DNA from: PWPS01 sp964507105
Lineage (GTDB): Bacteria; Patescibacteriota; Minisyncoccia; Minisyncoccales; PWPS01
Length of the DNA: 64,000 bases
Assembly (NCBI GenBank): GCA_964507105.1
Contig: CAZDOR010000001.1
Coordinates: forward strand, 1 to 64,000
Direction: 5' to 3'
Notes under the pieces: generated by a model
What the model saw: only the letters and a program-made list of their open reading frames with translations
Told to the model about the DNA's origin: nothing
The model's database searches: none
Shown: one piece after another, positions 8,212 to 16,015 of the stretch
Layout of the letters: every line of letters begins with the position of its first letter
Numbering within the stretch: position 1 is the stretch's first letter
Made by a program: the position numbers and the translations under genes

Positions 8212-9251
8212 AAAAACTAAAAATAGCTCAATTGGTTCTTCCCTGGATTCCTCTTCCACCACCGGAATATGCGGGAACCGAATGGGTTGTTTACAGCTTA
8301 ACTGAAGAGTTGGTAAAAAGAGGACACGAAGTAACCTTGTTTTCAGTCGGAAAATCACAAACATCGGCTAATCTTGACTACGTATTCAAAGAACCGTTCG
8401 GCCTTCAAGATGACGTAATGAAAACAATCAAGGGTTCTTTTAAGCCTTGGCGGCATGTTGCTCATTGCTTTAGTCAAGCAGAAAAATTCGACATAATACA
8501 TTCTCACGCACAGTTCAATGCTCTTCCTTTTGCAGATGTTGTCGAAACTCCCACCTTGAACACTTTCCATCGCGTATATGAATTCGAAGATGAAGACGAA
8601 AAAGAGCTTGTTGAAAATTACAGTCACTTAAATTACGCTTCAATAAGTAATTCTCAAAGAGCTTTGGATCTTAATTTCGTGGGAACAGTCTATAACGGAA
8701 TTCCAACTGAAAAATTCAGCTTCGAAGAAGAAAAGGAGGATTTTTTGCTTTGGGTCGGAAGAGTCGTAGATAAAAAAGGTCCGAAAGAGGCAATATTGAC
8801 AGCGAAAAAATTAGGAGAAAAGTTAATAATGATAGGAAAAAATACTCGTCCAAAATACTTCGATCGAGAGATAAAACCACTAATTGATGGAAAGCAAATT
8901 AAATTTTTAGGTAGTATGCCTCAAAATAAATTGGTAAAATACTATCAAAAGGCAAGAGCCTTCATATTCCCAATAAAGTGGAATGAGCCCTTCGGTTTGG
9001 TTCCGGTAGAAGCTATGAGTTGCGGAACACCCGTTATCGCCTACAAAAACGGTGGTGTTGCCGAGACTGTCATATCGGGGAAAACCGGGGTTCTGGTAAA
9101 TCAATCAAAGGGAGTAGATGGATTAGCGGAAGGATTTAAGTCCATAAAAAAAATAAAACCCTCCGACTGTCGTAACCACATAGAGAATAACTTTACCGTA
9201 TCCGAAATGACAAAAGAATATGAAAAAATTTATAAAAAGTTAATAAATTAA
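8208..9251 (+). CDS. GT4-family glycosyltransferase
   Basis: This 347-residue GT-B enzyme has the N-terminal LPPPEYAGTEWVVYSLTEELVKRGHEV (acceptor-site loop and first helix), the donor-domain entry FLLWVGRVVDKKGP, and NEPFGLVPVEAMSCGTPVIAYKNGG with the catalytic/donor-binding EPFG...E pattern. It resembles the glycogen-synthase-like GT4 branch often found in capsule or glycolipid clusters. It overlaps the GT2 gene by 4 nt (ATGA) and ends 16 nt before the first B12-type radical SAM gene, so the five genes probably act in one surface-glycan pathway. Confidence 0.9.
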   Translation: MKKLKIAQLVLPWIPLPPPEYAGTEWVVYSLTEELVKRGHEVTLFSVGKSQTSANLDYVFKEPFGLQDDVMKTIKGSFKPWRHVAHCFSQAEKFDIIHSHAQFNALPFADVVETPTLNTFHRVYEFEDEDEKELVENYSHLNYASISNSQRALDLNFVGTVYNGIPTEKFSFEEEKEDFLLWVGRVVDKKGPKEAILTAKKLGEKLIMIGKNTRPKYFDREIKPLIDGKQIKFLGSMPQNKLVKYYQKARAFIFPIKWNEPFGLVPVEAMSCGTPVIAYKNGGVAETVISGKTGVLVNQSKGVDGLAEGFKSIKKIKPSDCRNHIENNFTVSEMTKEYEKIYKKLIN

Positions 9252-9267
9252 GGAAAGAAAAATAGTT

Positions 9268-10935
9268 ATGCCAAAAAAGAAGCGGGAAAAATTAAGTTTG
9301 GTCTTTTTTCCGATGATCTATGTAGAGAAAGTAAAATCAATTGCAACTTTCAGCTTTCCTTCCTTTTTTGTCAAAAACCTACTCGAAAAAGAAAATATCA
9401 ACAGCAAAGTCATAAATATTTGGGAAGAAACACGAAAGAAAAATATAGACATTGATTCCGACCCTTATGAGAAAATAGCAGATTTTATTTTGGAAAAAGG
9501 AGCCGACCGAATAGGTTTTACCACGATGGGAAACAATCACATATACGTTTTGCTTTTATCTCAAAAAATAAAGCAAAAAAACCCGGAAACGACGATATTT
9601 CTCGGAGGCCCTCACGCCTCAATAGTAGATAAAGAGACTTTGGAAAAGTTCTCCTGTATAGACTTTATCTGTCGCGGAGAAGCGGAAAGAGTGGTTCCTC
9701 ACTTAGCCGACTATTTCAGGGGAAAAGAAAAATTGGAAAACATACCCAACCTCACCTATCGAAAAGATGGAAGAGTGGTCAGAAACGAAAGTGCGGAGCT
9801 AATCAAGGGAGAAGAGATTCCGTCGATAGTTTATGAAAAAGAAACGGTCGATAAAATTGAAGAAAGTTCGGGAAAACGAAGTATTTTCTTAGAGGGCGGA
9901 AGAGGGTGTGTGGGAAATTGTACTTTTTGTTCAACTTCGAATTTTTGGGAAAAAAAATACAGGCGAAAACCGACTGACAAATTTATTAGAGAAATTAAAA
10001 AAAACATAGCTCAGACAGGAGTGAATGCAGTAAAAATGACTCATGATAATTTTGCATTTGATAAAGAAAAATTAAAATCTTTTTGCAAGGAGATAAGAAA
10101 TATAGATGTAGAGTGGGCTTGTCTTTCACGAGCGGACTCGCTGGATAAAGAAATAATAAAATTAATGAATGAATCGGGCTGTCATTTAATTCACATCGGA
10201 GTGGAAAGTGGAGATCAAGAAATGCAAAGAATAATCAGGAAAAATATAAACCTGGAAAAGATGGATAAAATGATAGATTACATCCATAAAAATACGGATA
10301 TACATATGATCGCCTCATTTGTAATCGGGCTGCCCGGGGAAGATTCAAGATCTCTTCTGAGAACGTTGAAAAAAGCTTTTGAAATTAGAAATAAATGCGG
10401 CAAGGGTTCTGCCCAAATTTATAATTTAATACCCAGATCGGGCTCTCATACACTCAAAAAAAATAAAGATAAGTTAATTTTTGATGAGACTATCTACACC
10501 CAATCCCAAGACTCTTCCCCTCTGAAGCTGAAGCAAGAATTAGAGTTGATACGAAATAATCCGGATCTTTTCCATTATTTTTATCGCTTCAGCTGGGACG
10601 AGTTCAACATATTCTTTTTCGAGGCAGTAAAGTTAATATTTCGAACATTGCGTTTTTGCCCGAAAACTACTCATTCTTGGTTAAGTTCTTTTTCCGATTC
10701 CGAAGGAGAGGGGTTTATTGAATCTCTGGGAGAGATAATGGATTGGAAAGATCCTCGAAAACCAACAAAAGAGGAGTTTAAAAAAATACTGGGATCAAAA
10801 AACGAGGTGGTTGACCAAGCTCATATCTTTAATATTTTTTCAGAATACTTTGAAAAAGAATCCAAGGAAATATCAAAAATATTGGAAGAAGAAAAAAACA
10901 AAATTATTGGAAGAAGATCGCAGTTTTCAATTTGA
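9268..10935 (+). CDS. B12-binding-domain radical SAM protein (copy 1)
   Basis: This 555-residue protein has a Rossmann-type cobalamin-binding N-terminal region (about 1-140, including FLGGPHASI) followed by a radical SAM core with CxxxCxxC (CVGNCTFC, near residue 215). The classic DxHxxG cobalamin-ligating motif is not visible, so any cobalamin may bind base-off without a histidine, as in several class B methylases. The C-terminal about 150 residues are helical and not assigned. The substrate is unknown; family members methylate or rearrange unreactive carbons. An AAGGAAAG lies about 10 nt before the ATG. A 367-bp stretch is identical to the next gene, of which this is a paralogue. Confidence 0.88.
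   Translation: MPKKKREKLSLVFFPMIYVEKVKSIATFSFPSFFVKNLLEKENINSKVINIWEETRKKNIDIDSDPYEKIADFILEKGADRIGFTTMGNNHIYVLLLSQKIKQKNPETTIFLGGPHASIVDKETLEKFSCIDFICRGEAERVVPHLADYFRGKEKLENIPNLTYRKDGRVVRNESAELIKGEEIPSIVYEKETVDKIEESSGKRSIFLEGGRGCVGNCTFCSTSNFWEKKYRRKPTDKFIREIKKNIAQTGVNAVKMTHDNFAFDKEKLKSFCKEIRNIDVEWACLSRADSLDKEIIKLMNESGCHLIHIGVESGDQEMQRIIRKNINLEKMDKMIDYIHKNTDIHMIASFVIGLPGEDSRSLLRTLKKAFEIRNKCGKGSAQIYNLIPRSGSHTLKKNKDKLIFDETIYTQSQDSSPLKLKQELELIRNNPDLFHYFYRFSWDEFNIFFFEAVKLIFRTLRFCPKTTHSWLSSFSDSEGEGFIESLGEIMDWKDPRKPTKEEFKKILGSKNEVVDQAHIFNIFSEYFEKESKEISKILEEEKNKIIGRRSQFSI
9582..9948 (+). repeat. 367-bp perfect direct repeat, copy 1
   Basis: These bases match 11215-11581 without any difference by eye, at an offset of 1633 bp. 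The block covers the end of the B12-binding domain through the radical SAM cysteine motif. Outside the block, the two genes diverge at once. Confidence 0.95.
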
Positions 10936-10936
10936 T

Positions 10937-12565
10937 ATGTCTATCAAACATAAAAATAATTTAACTTTAATAGAAATTATTCCTAAAACTAAATTTTGGG
11001 CTTCCTTGGCCTTGCTGGTTTTAAAAAAAGAGTTCAAAAAGTACGGAATCAATACTGAAATTTTTAGAATCTCCAAATTGGATGAAGATAATATCACATA
11101 TGAAAAGTTAGCATCTCAGATAATCAAGAAAAATCCTCACCATATAGGATTTTCCTCGCCCGGATCAATTTATGTAAATATTATCCTTTTATCAAAAGAG
11201 ATTAAAAAACAATCCCCGGAAACGACGATATTTCTCGGAGGCCCTCACGCCTCAATAGTAGATAAAGAGACTTTGGAAAAGTTCTCCTGTATAGACTTTA
11301 TCTGTCGCGGAGAAGCGGAAAGAGTGGTTCCTCACTTAGCCGACTATTTCAGGGGAAAAGAAAAATTGGAAAACATACCCAACCTCACCTATCGAAAAGA
11401 TGGAAGAGTGGTCAGAAACGAAAGTGCGGAGCTAATCAAGGGAGAAGAGATTCCGTCGATAGTTTATGAAAAAGAAACGGTCGATAAAATTGAAGAAAGT
11501 TCGGGAAAACGAAGTATTTTCTTAGAGGGCGGAAGAGGGTGTGTGGGAAATTGTACTTTTTGTTCAACTTCGAATTTTTGGAAAAAGAAGTGCAGAAACA
11601 AACCAATCAACGATCTCATTAAAGAAATTAAACAAAATGTTAATCAGGTAAAAGCAGAAAGAGTAGATATGATTCATGATAATTTTGCATCTGATAGAAA
11701 AAAACTGAAAAAATTTTGTAAAAAAATAAAAAAAATGGGCGTGAAATGGTCTTGTTCCTCTCGAATAGATATATTGAATGAAAAAGTAATAAAATCAATG
11801 GATAGGTCGGGATGTTATCAGATTTGTTCCGGAATAGAGAGCTGGGATAAAGAAATTCAAAAAAAGATAAAGAAAAATATAAACCTTGAAAGAGCTGAAA
11901 AGTTAATAGATTATACCATCAAAAACACCGAAATAAATCTGAAAATACCTTTCATTGTCGGATTTCCTTTTGAGACCCCTAAATCACTGAAAAGTACAAT
12001 GGAAAAGTATTTTGAACTCGCTACCGTTTTAAAAAGAAAAGAGAACGCCATAATGGCCTCCTTAGAAGCTCAAGCGGGATCCGAACTGTATAAAACAAAA
12101 AAAGTATTTAATGAAAAAATAGAAAAGTTTTCCCGCCTGACGAAACAAACCAGATTTTGCTTCAATCCAGAAAAAGAAAAAAAACTAATTAGAGAAAATG
12201 AAAACCTCTTCGGTCATCACTACAAATTTGAATCAAAAATCTTTAATCCACTTTTTTTTGAATCGGTACAATTTATTTGCGACCTTCTTAATCGTTATTT
12301 TCCAAAAACAACCTATCTTTGGATTAATTCATTTCCGGGAACAGGTGAAGAGTTTATTGAAGCCTTCGGAAGTGTCATGAATTGGAAAAACCCCTACAAA
12401 CCTAAAGAAAGAGAAGTTGAAAACATTATTCAAGCGGATACCCAAAAGTTAATTTTTACTTTTATTGAACATTTTAAAAATTGCGGCGGACAAATTAAAA
12501 AAGAAATCTTGAGGGAGGAAGTAGAAATAATTAAAAAAAATAGGAATCGTTCAAAGGTGCGGTGA
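10937..12565 (+). CDS. B12-binding-domain radical SAM protein (copy 2)
   Basis: This is a protein of about 542 residues with the same design as its upstream paralogue: a cobalamin-binding Rossmann region, then a radical SAM core with CVGNCTFC, then a helical C-terminal region. I chose the ATG at 10937, one base after the TGA of copy 1; the same frame is open further upstream but only inside copy 1. From the middle of the first domain to just past the cysteine motif the two copies are identical, while the flanks share only scattered residues (for example PKTTHSWL versus PKTTYLWI). The stop codon lies within the 3' end of the opposite-strand tRNA-Ser gene. Confidence 0.88.
   Translation: MSIKHKNNLTLIEIIPKTKFWASLALLVLKKEFKKYGINTEIFRISKLDEDNITYEKLASQIIKKNPHHIGFSSPGSIYVNIILLSKEIKKQSPETTIFLGGPHASIVDKETLEKFSCIDFICRGEAERVVPHLADYFRGKEKLENIPNLTYRKDGRVVRNESAELIKGEEIPSIVYEKETVDKIEESSGKRSIFLEGGRGCVGNCTFCSTSNFWKKKCRNKPINDLIKEIKQNVNQVKAERVDMIHDNFASDRKKLKKFCKKIKKMGVKWSCSSRIDILNEKVIKSMDRSGCYQICSGIESWDKEIQKKIKKNINLERAEKLIDYTIKNTEINLKIPFIVGFPFETPKSLKSTMEKYFELATVLKRKENAIMASLEAQAGSELYKTKKVFNEKIEKFSRLTKQTRFCFNPEKEKKLIRENENLFGHHYKFESKIFNPLFFESVQFICDLLNRYFPKTTYLWINSFPGTGEEFIEAFGSVMNWKNPYKPKEREVENIIQADTQKLIFTFIEHFKNCGGQIKKEILREEVEIIKKNRNRSKVR
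11215..11581 (+). repeat. 367-bp perfect direct repeat, copy 2
   Basis: Identical to 9582-9948. The sharp edges (mismatch at the first base on both sides) fit recent gene conversion between the paralogues. A mis-joined assembly could give the same picture. Confidence 0.95.
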
Positions 12566-12646
12566 GGGTGGGATTCGAACCCACGGTACCCGTGAGGGCA
12601 CACCTGCACTCCAAGCAGGCGCCTTCGACCACTCAGCCACCTCACC
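12560..12646 (-). tRNA. tRNA-Ser (anticodon GGA)
   Basis: Acceptor stem GGTGAGG / CCTCACC, a long variable arm typical of serine tRNAs, the T-loop GGTTCGAATCC, and the anticodon loop TTGGAGT on a CCTGC/GCAGG stem give anticodon GGA. The discriminator is G; CCA is not encoded and the next bases are CAC. Its 3' end overlaps the last 6 nt of the convergent radical SAM gene. Confidence 0.95.
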
Positions 12647-12655
12647 AAATTTCAA

Positions 12656-13192
12656 TTAACTTCGAGGTAAATTAGATATTATTTCCGATAAAACCGGATG
12701 TTTAGCGGAAATTTTGTTTCTCAAAAGTCCAACAACGGTAACGACATCGGAAACTTCGTCCTGCAAGCTTTCCGGACCGGTAAAAATTTCCGCCGTTTCT
12801 TCCAAAAGAGAGTTTAAATAATCATCCATTATTTTTCGATTCGCTTCTTTGTTAAGATAGTCAATCAGCTTTTTAAACTCTCCTCTGTCAAGCCAAATTC
12901 CCTGACAAAGATTACAGACATCGACTTTTATATTCGAGTCACCGTAGTTTATCTCATACATTGGCACCTCACAAGCCGGACATTCTTTTCCTTCTTCTGA
13001 AATTCGAAATTTCTCTTTTTGGCTCCATAAATCAACATCCAGCCAATCAAGGTTACTTTGCTTGGTATCTTTGGCTATTCTCAATTCATTTTTTTCAAAC
13101 CAAACCCCCAAACCTTGCGGACAATAATCCACTTCGGTGTTATAAAAAACAGCACTCTTTAGTTTTTGGTCTTTATGTATCGGGCATTTCAT
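12656..13192 (-). CDS. zinc-ribbon protein (TFIIB-type zinc finger)
   Basis: This 178-residue protein has an N-terminal ribbon (MKCPIH...YCPQG) and a second, clearer one (CPACEVPMYEI ... VCNLCQGIWLDRGEF), which matches the zf-TFIIB family with its C-x2-C...C-x2-C-x-G-x-W-x-D-x-G-E pattern. The C-terminal 60 residues are helical. The function is unknown; such proteins are thought to bind zinc and perhaps nucleic acid or proteins. It lies upstream of tRNA-Ser on the same strand, so the two may share a transcript. A TATAAT (13199-13204, minus) lies just before the start codon but no good -35 box is visible. Confidence 0.75.
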   Translation of the reverse strand: MKCPIHKDQKLKSAVFYNTEVDYCPQGLGVWFEKNELRIAKDTKQSNLDWLDVDLWSQKEKFRISEEGKECPACEVPMYEINYGDSNIKVDVCNLCQGIWLDRGEFKKLIDYLNKEANRKIMDDYLNSLLEETAEIFTGPESLQDEVSDVVTVVGLLRNKISAKHPVLSEIISNLPRS

Positions 13193-13235
13193 AAGTTAAT
13201 TATATGATAAATTATTTTCAACTATTTTTCAAATG

Positions 13236-13261
13236 AAAAACCCCCATGATAGGGGGTTTTT
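13236..13261 (-). terminator. intrinsic terminator after groEL
   Basis: AAAAACCCCC / GGGGGTTTTT, a 10-bp stem with a 6-nt loop. It can work in both directions because of the A/T tails, but the groEL transcript on the minus strand is the one that needs it. Confidence 0.85.
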
Positions 13262-13288
13262 GCGTCAGCGTGGAGGTTTGAAATCAAA

Positions 13289-14944
13289 TTACATTCCGGG
13301 CATTCCCATTCCTCCACCGGGCATTCCCATTCCGCCGGCAGGTCTTCCTCCGCCTCCGGAATTATCTTCTTCGCTTTTGTCATCAACTACAACTGTTTCA
13401 GTAGTAAGAAACATTGCGGCTGCAGAAGAAGCGTTTTCAAGCGCTACTCTGACCACCTTTTTCGGATCAACTACTCCAGCTTCAAGTAAATCTTCATATT
13501 CCAGAGTTTTTGCATTAAACCCTAAATTCTTTTTTCCTTCTTTTATTTTCTGAACCACGACTGAACCATCCTGTCCGGCGTTTTCAGCAATCTGTCGAGC
13601 GGGAGCCTGAAGAGCTCTTCTTAAAATATCAACACCCGTGGCTTCGTCCCCTTCGACTTCAAGATCATCAAGAGCATCGAGAGTTCTGATAAAGGCAACG
13701 CCTCCACCAGGAACTATTCCTTCTTCAATGGCGGACCTGGTAGCGGAAAGTGCATCTTCAGCTTTGTGTTGTCGTGCTTTTTGCTCAACCTCGGTAGCGG
13801 CACCAACTTTGATGACGGCAACTCCACCGGTAAGTTTCGCAACTCTCTTTTGAAGATTTTCTTTTTCGTAATCGGAGGTAGAGTTTTCAATCTGAGTCTT
13901 AATTTGTTTTATTCTCTTTTCCAGTTCTTTCTTCTTGCCTTTTCCACCCGTAATGGTAGTTTCATCCTTGGTAGCTACCACCTTATTGGCTGATCCGAGC
14001 ATTGACGGTTCAACCTTTTCCAGCTTGAGACCAACATCCTCGGAGATAACCTGTCCTCCGGTAACGGCAGCAATGTCTTTGAGAATTTCTTTCTTCTTGT
14101 CACCGAACCCGGGAGCTTCGATAGCTAAAGTTTCAAATGCTCCTCTGAGCTTATTGAGAACCAGAGTAGCAAGAGCTTCACCATCGATTTCTTCGGCAAT
14201 AATAACCAAATTTTTGTCTCCGGATTGAGAAACTTTCTCAAGAATAGGGACTATGTCTTTGGCTGCCGATATCTTTTGGTCGGTAATCAAAATTTTCGGA
14301 TCTTTGAAAGAAGCTTCCATTCGCTCCTGGTCGGTAATCATATAGGGAGAAACGTAACCTTCATCGAGCTGAAGACCCTTGACTACCTCTTTTTCCAATC
14401 CGAAGGTTTTTGACTCTTCTACGGTAACAACACCATCTTCACCGGCTTCCTCCATCACTTCGGCAATCAACTCTCCCACTTCTTCATCCTCGGCAGAAAT
14501 CGTAGCTACTTGAGCAATCTCCTCTTTCTTGTCTATCTCTTCAGCCTTCTTTTCCAATTCCTCAACAATCGCTTTTGTTCCTTTCTCTATTCCTCTTTTT
14601 AAAGAAAGGGGATCAGCGCCCGCGGTAACGTTTTTAAGTCCTTCTGAAATGATCGAACGAGCAAGAACGGTTGCCGTGGTAGTTCCGTCCCCGGCGGCCT
14701 CATTAGCCTTGGAGGAAACTTCCTTTATTATTTGGCAACCAACATTTTCAACCTCGTCCTTGAGGTCGATATCTTCAGCGATACTGACACCGTCATTAGT
14801 GATTGTTGGTGACCCGAAAGATTCGGATAAAACCACATTCCGTCCCTTCGGACCGAGAGTGTTTTTAACTGCATCAGCAAGCTTGTCAGCTCCCAATTTT
14901 ATTTTTTTTCTGGCATCTTCTCCGTAATATATATCTTTAGGCAT
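13289..14944 (-). CDS. groEL: chaperonin GroEL (Hsp60)
   Basis: This 551-residue chaperonin subunit folds proteins inside the GroEL/GroES cage using ATP. The full family pattern is present: KNTLGPKGRNVVL at the N-terminus, the ATP-binding AGDGTTTATVLARS segment, the apical domain, EEGIVPGGGVAF near residue 405, and a Gly/Met-rich tail (GGM repeats) that lines the ring cavity. The length is typical. It lies 48 nt after groES and shares its CIRCE-like control. Confidence 0.98.
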   Translation of the reverse strand: MPKDIYYGEDARKKIKLGADKLADAVKNTLGPKGRNVVLSESFGSPTITNDGVSIAEDIDLKDEVENVGCQIIKEVSSKANEAAGDGTTTATVLARSIISEGLKNVTAGADPLSLKRGIEKGTKAIVEELEKKAEEIDKKEEIAQVATISAEDEEVGELIAEVMEEAGEDGVVTVEESKTFGLEKEVVKGLQLDEGYVSPYMITDQERMEASFKDPKILITDQKISAAKDIVPILEKVSQSGDKNLVIIAEEIDGEALATLVLNKLRGAFETLAIEAPGFGDKKKEILKDIAAVTGGQVISEDVGLKLEKVEPSMLGSANKVVATKDETTITGGKGKKKELEKRIKQIKTQIENSTSDYEKENLQKRVAKLTGGVAVIKVGAATEVEQKARQHKAEDALSATRSAIEEGIVPGGGVAFIRTLDALDDLEVEGDEATGVDILRRALQAPARQIAENAGQDGSVVVQKIKEGKKNLGFNAKTLEYEDLLEAGVVDPKKVVRVALENASSAAAMFLTTETVVVDDKSEEDNSGGGGRPAGGMGMPGGGMGMPGM

Positions 14945-14992
14945 AATTTCAAACCTTTACTTCGAGCCTTTCAAGCTCTTGGTAAAGATCAA

Positions 14993-15286
14993 TTAATTTT
15001 CAACAATAGCTAAAACGTCTTCTTCCTTTGCGATTAAATATTCCTCATCATTCATTTTTATTTCATTGGGTCCGTACTTGGTGAAAATGACCTCGTCCCC
15101 TTTCTCCAGTTCAATCTTCACTCTATCTCCGTCTTCATTTCTTTTTCCCGGACCTACCGCAACAACTCGACCTCTCTCCGGCTTGCTTTCGCCGGCAGAA
15201 TCGGGAAGGAGTATGCCTCCTTCGGTTTTTTCTTCTCTTTTTTTCGGCTTGATAACTACATTATCGGCAAGTGGTTTTAAATTCAT
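14993..15286 (-). CDS. groES: co-chaperonin GroES (Hsp10)
   Basis: This 97-residue co-chaperonin caps GroEL. It starts LKPLADNVVIKP and contains the mobile loop (EEKTEGGILLPDSA) that binds GroEL, followed by the conserved GRVVAVGPG and DEVIFTKYGPNEIK. It is the first gene of the groES-groEL operon, downstream of a strong promoter and a CIRCE-like operator. Confidence 0.98.
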   Translation of the reverse strand: MNLKPLADNVVIKPKKREEKTEGGILLPDSAGESKPERGRVVAVGPGKRNEDGDRVKIELEKGDEVIFTKYGPNEIKMNDEEYLIAKEEDVLAIVEN

Positions 15287-15329
15287 AATTTTCTATTTAT
15301 TAATTTAATTAACTTATATAGACGACCTT

Positions 15330-15356
15330 TTAGCAGAGTAAAACTCTAAGTGCTAA
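15330..15356 (-). promoter_or_regulatory. degenerate CIRCE operator (HrcA site)
   Basis: A 27-bp element with the CIRCE layout 9-9-9: right arm AAGTGCTAA (consensus GAGTGCTAA, 1 mismatch) and left arm TTAGCAGAG (consensus TTAGCACTC, 3 mismatches); the outer 6 bp, TTAGCA/TGCTAA, are a perfect inverted repeat. It covers the predicted groES start site, as expected for an HrcA repressor. No hrcA gene is in the window. Confidence 0.75.
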
Positions 15357-15360
15357 CAAT

Positions 15361-15389
15361 ATTATTATCAATATATTTTCTATTGTCAA
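15361..15389 (-). promoter_or_regulatory. promoter of groES-groEL
   Basis: On the minus strand, TTGACA (15384-15389), a 17-bp spacer and AATAAT (15361-15366). The start point falls at the edge of the CIRCE-like element. Confidence 0.8.
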
Positions 15390-15411
15390 GACCTTTTTTG
15401 GGTTTATTTAT

Positions 15412-15439
15412 TTGTCATAAACTTTCAATATGGTAGAAT
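15412..15439 (+). promoter_or_regulatory. extended -10 promoter for the holin-like/secG operon
   Basis: TTGTCA (15412-15417), a 16-bp spacer and TAGAAT (15434-15439) preceded by the TGn extension at 15431-15433. The ATG is only 8 nt further, so the transcript is probably leaderless. Confidence 0.7.
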
Positions 15440-15447
15440 GAGTTAGA

Positions 15448-15789
15448 ATGACGAAATTAATAGCACAGATTCTCGCAAGCATCATAGCTTTACGATTGGC
15501 ACAACTCTACATGTCCGGGATTCAATTCAAGGGAAACGTAGAAATATTGATTTTTGCCGGAGCGGTTCTCGGTTTGCTTAATTTTTTCGTGAAGCCAATT
15601 CTAAAAGCAATAACGCTACCACTCCGTATTTTGACATTGGGATTTTTTTCTTTTATAATCAACATCGTCATAGTTTATTTCGTTGATCTCGCATTTTATG
15701 AACTGGTTTTCGAAGGCTTTTGGCCGATGGCTTGGTTTATAGTCCTACTCTGGTTCCTAAACTTAATTTTATATTCAATCTTGAACTAA
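15448..15789 (+). CDS. phage-holin-4-superfamily-like membrane protein
   Basis: This 113-residue protein consists of about four hydrophobic segments and fits the family named phage holin 4 (PF04020-like): GAVLGLLNFFVKPILKAITLPLRILTLGFFSF is the characteristic loop between helices 2 and 3. Despite the name, chromosomal members are widespread and their role is unknown; no phage genes surround this one. The stop precedes the secG start by 1 nt, so the two are co-transcribed from the promoter just upstream. Confidence 0.8.
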   Translation: MTKLIAQILASIIALRLAQLYMSGIQFKGNVEILIFAGAVLGLLNFFVKPILKAITLPLRILTLGFFSFIINIVIVYFVDLAFYELVFEGFWPMAWFIVLLWFLNLILYSILN

Positions 15790-15790
15790 C

Positions 15791-16015
15791 ATGCTTCAAT
15801 TCGAACAGTTATTACCCTACTTACAAATAATCGTGGCCGTGCTTTTGATTACTGTTATTCTCCTACAGAAAGGTGGAGGAGCGATGGGCTCTTCATTCGG
15901 ACAGTCCGGAGAATTTTCAACAACCAGGCGCGGACCGGAAAAGCATCTATTCACTTCCACTATCATTCTCGGCATCCTTTTCATAGGGTTGGCTCTATTA
16001 AACTTACTGATTTAA
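15791..16015 (+). CDS. secG: protein-export membrane protein SecG
   Basis: This 74-residue protein is the small third subunit of the SecYEG channel and helps SecA-driven export. It has two membrane helices (about 8-25 and 52-72) joined by the glycine-rich cytoplasmic loop LLQKGGGAMGSSFG, which is the family signature. Length is typical. The stop codon is followed directly by the ATG of the substrate-binding protein gene. Confidence 0.92.
   Translation: MLQFEQLLPYLQIIVAVLLITVILLQKGGGAMGSSFGQSGEFSTTRRGPEKHLFTSTIILGILFIGLALLNLLI

Noticed and set aside
10811..10936. An extended N-terminus of the second radical SAM gene overlapping the first
   Set aside because: It is only an open frame inside the first gene; the ATG at 10937 right after the first stop gives a normal start that matches its paralogue.
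13300..13370. A repeat array or CRISPR-like signal from short GGCATTCCCAT units
   Set aside because: It is the Gly/Met-rich GroEL tail coding for GGM-type repeats.
15448..15789. Prophage remnant suggested by the holin-like protein
   Set aside because: No phage gene surrounds it, and this family is common as a chromosomal membrane protein next to housekeeping genes.
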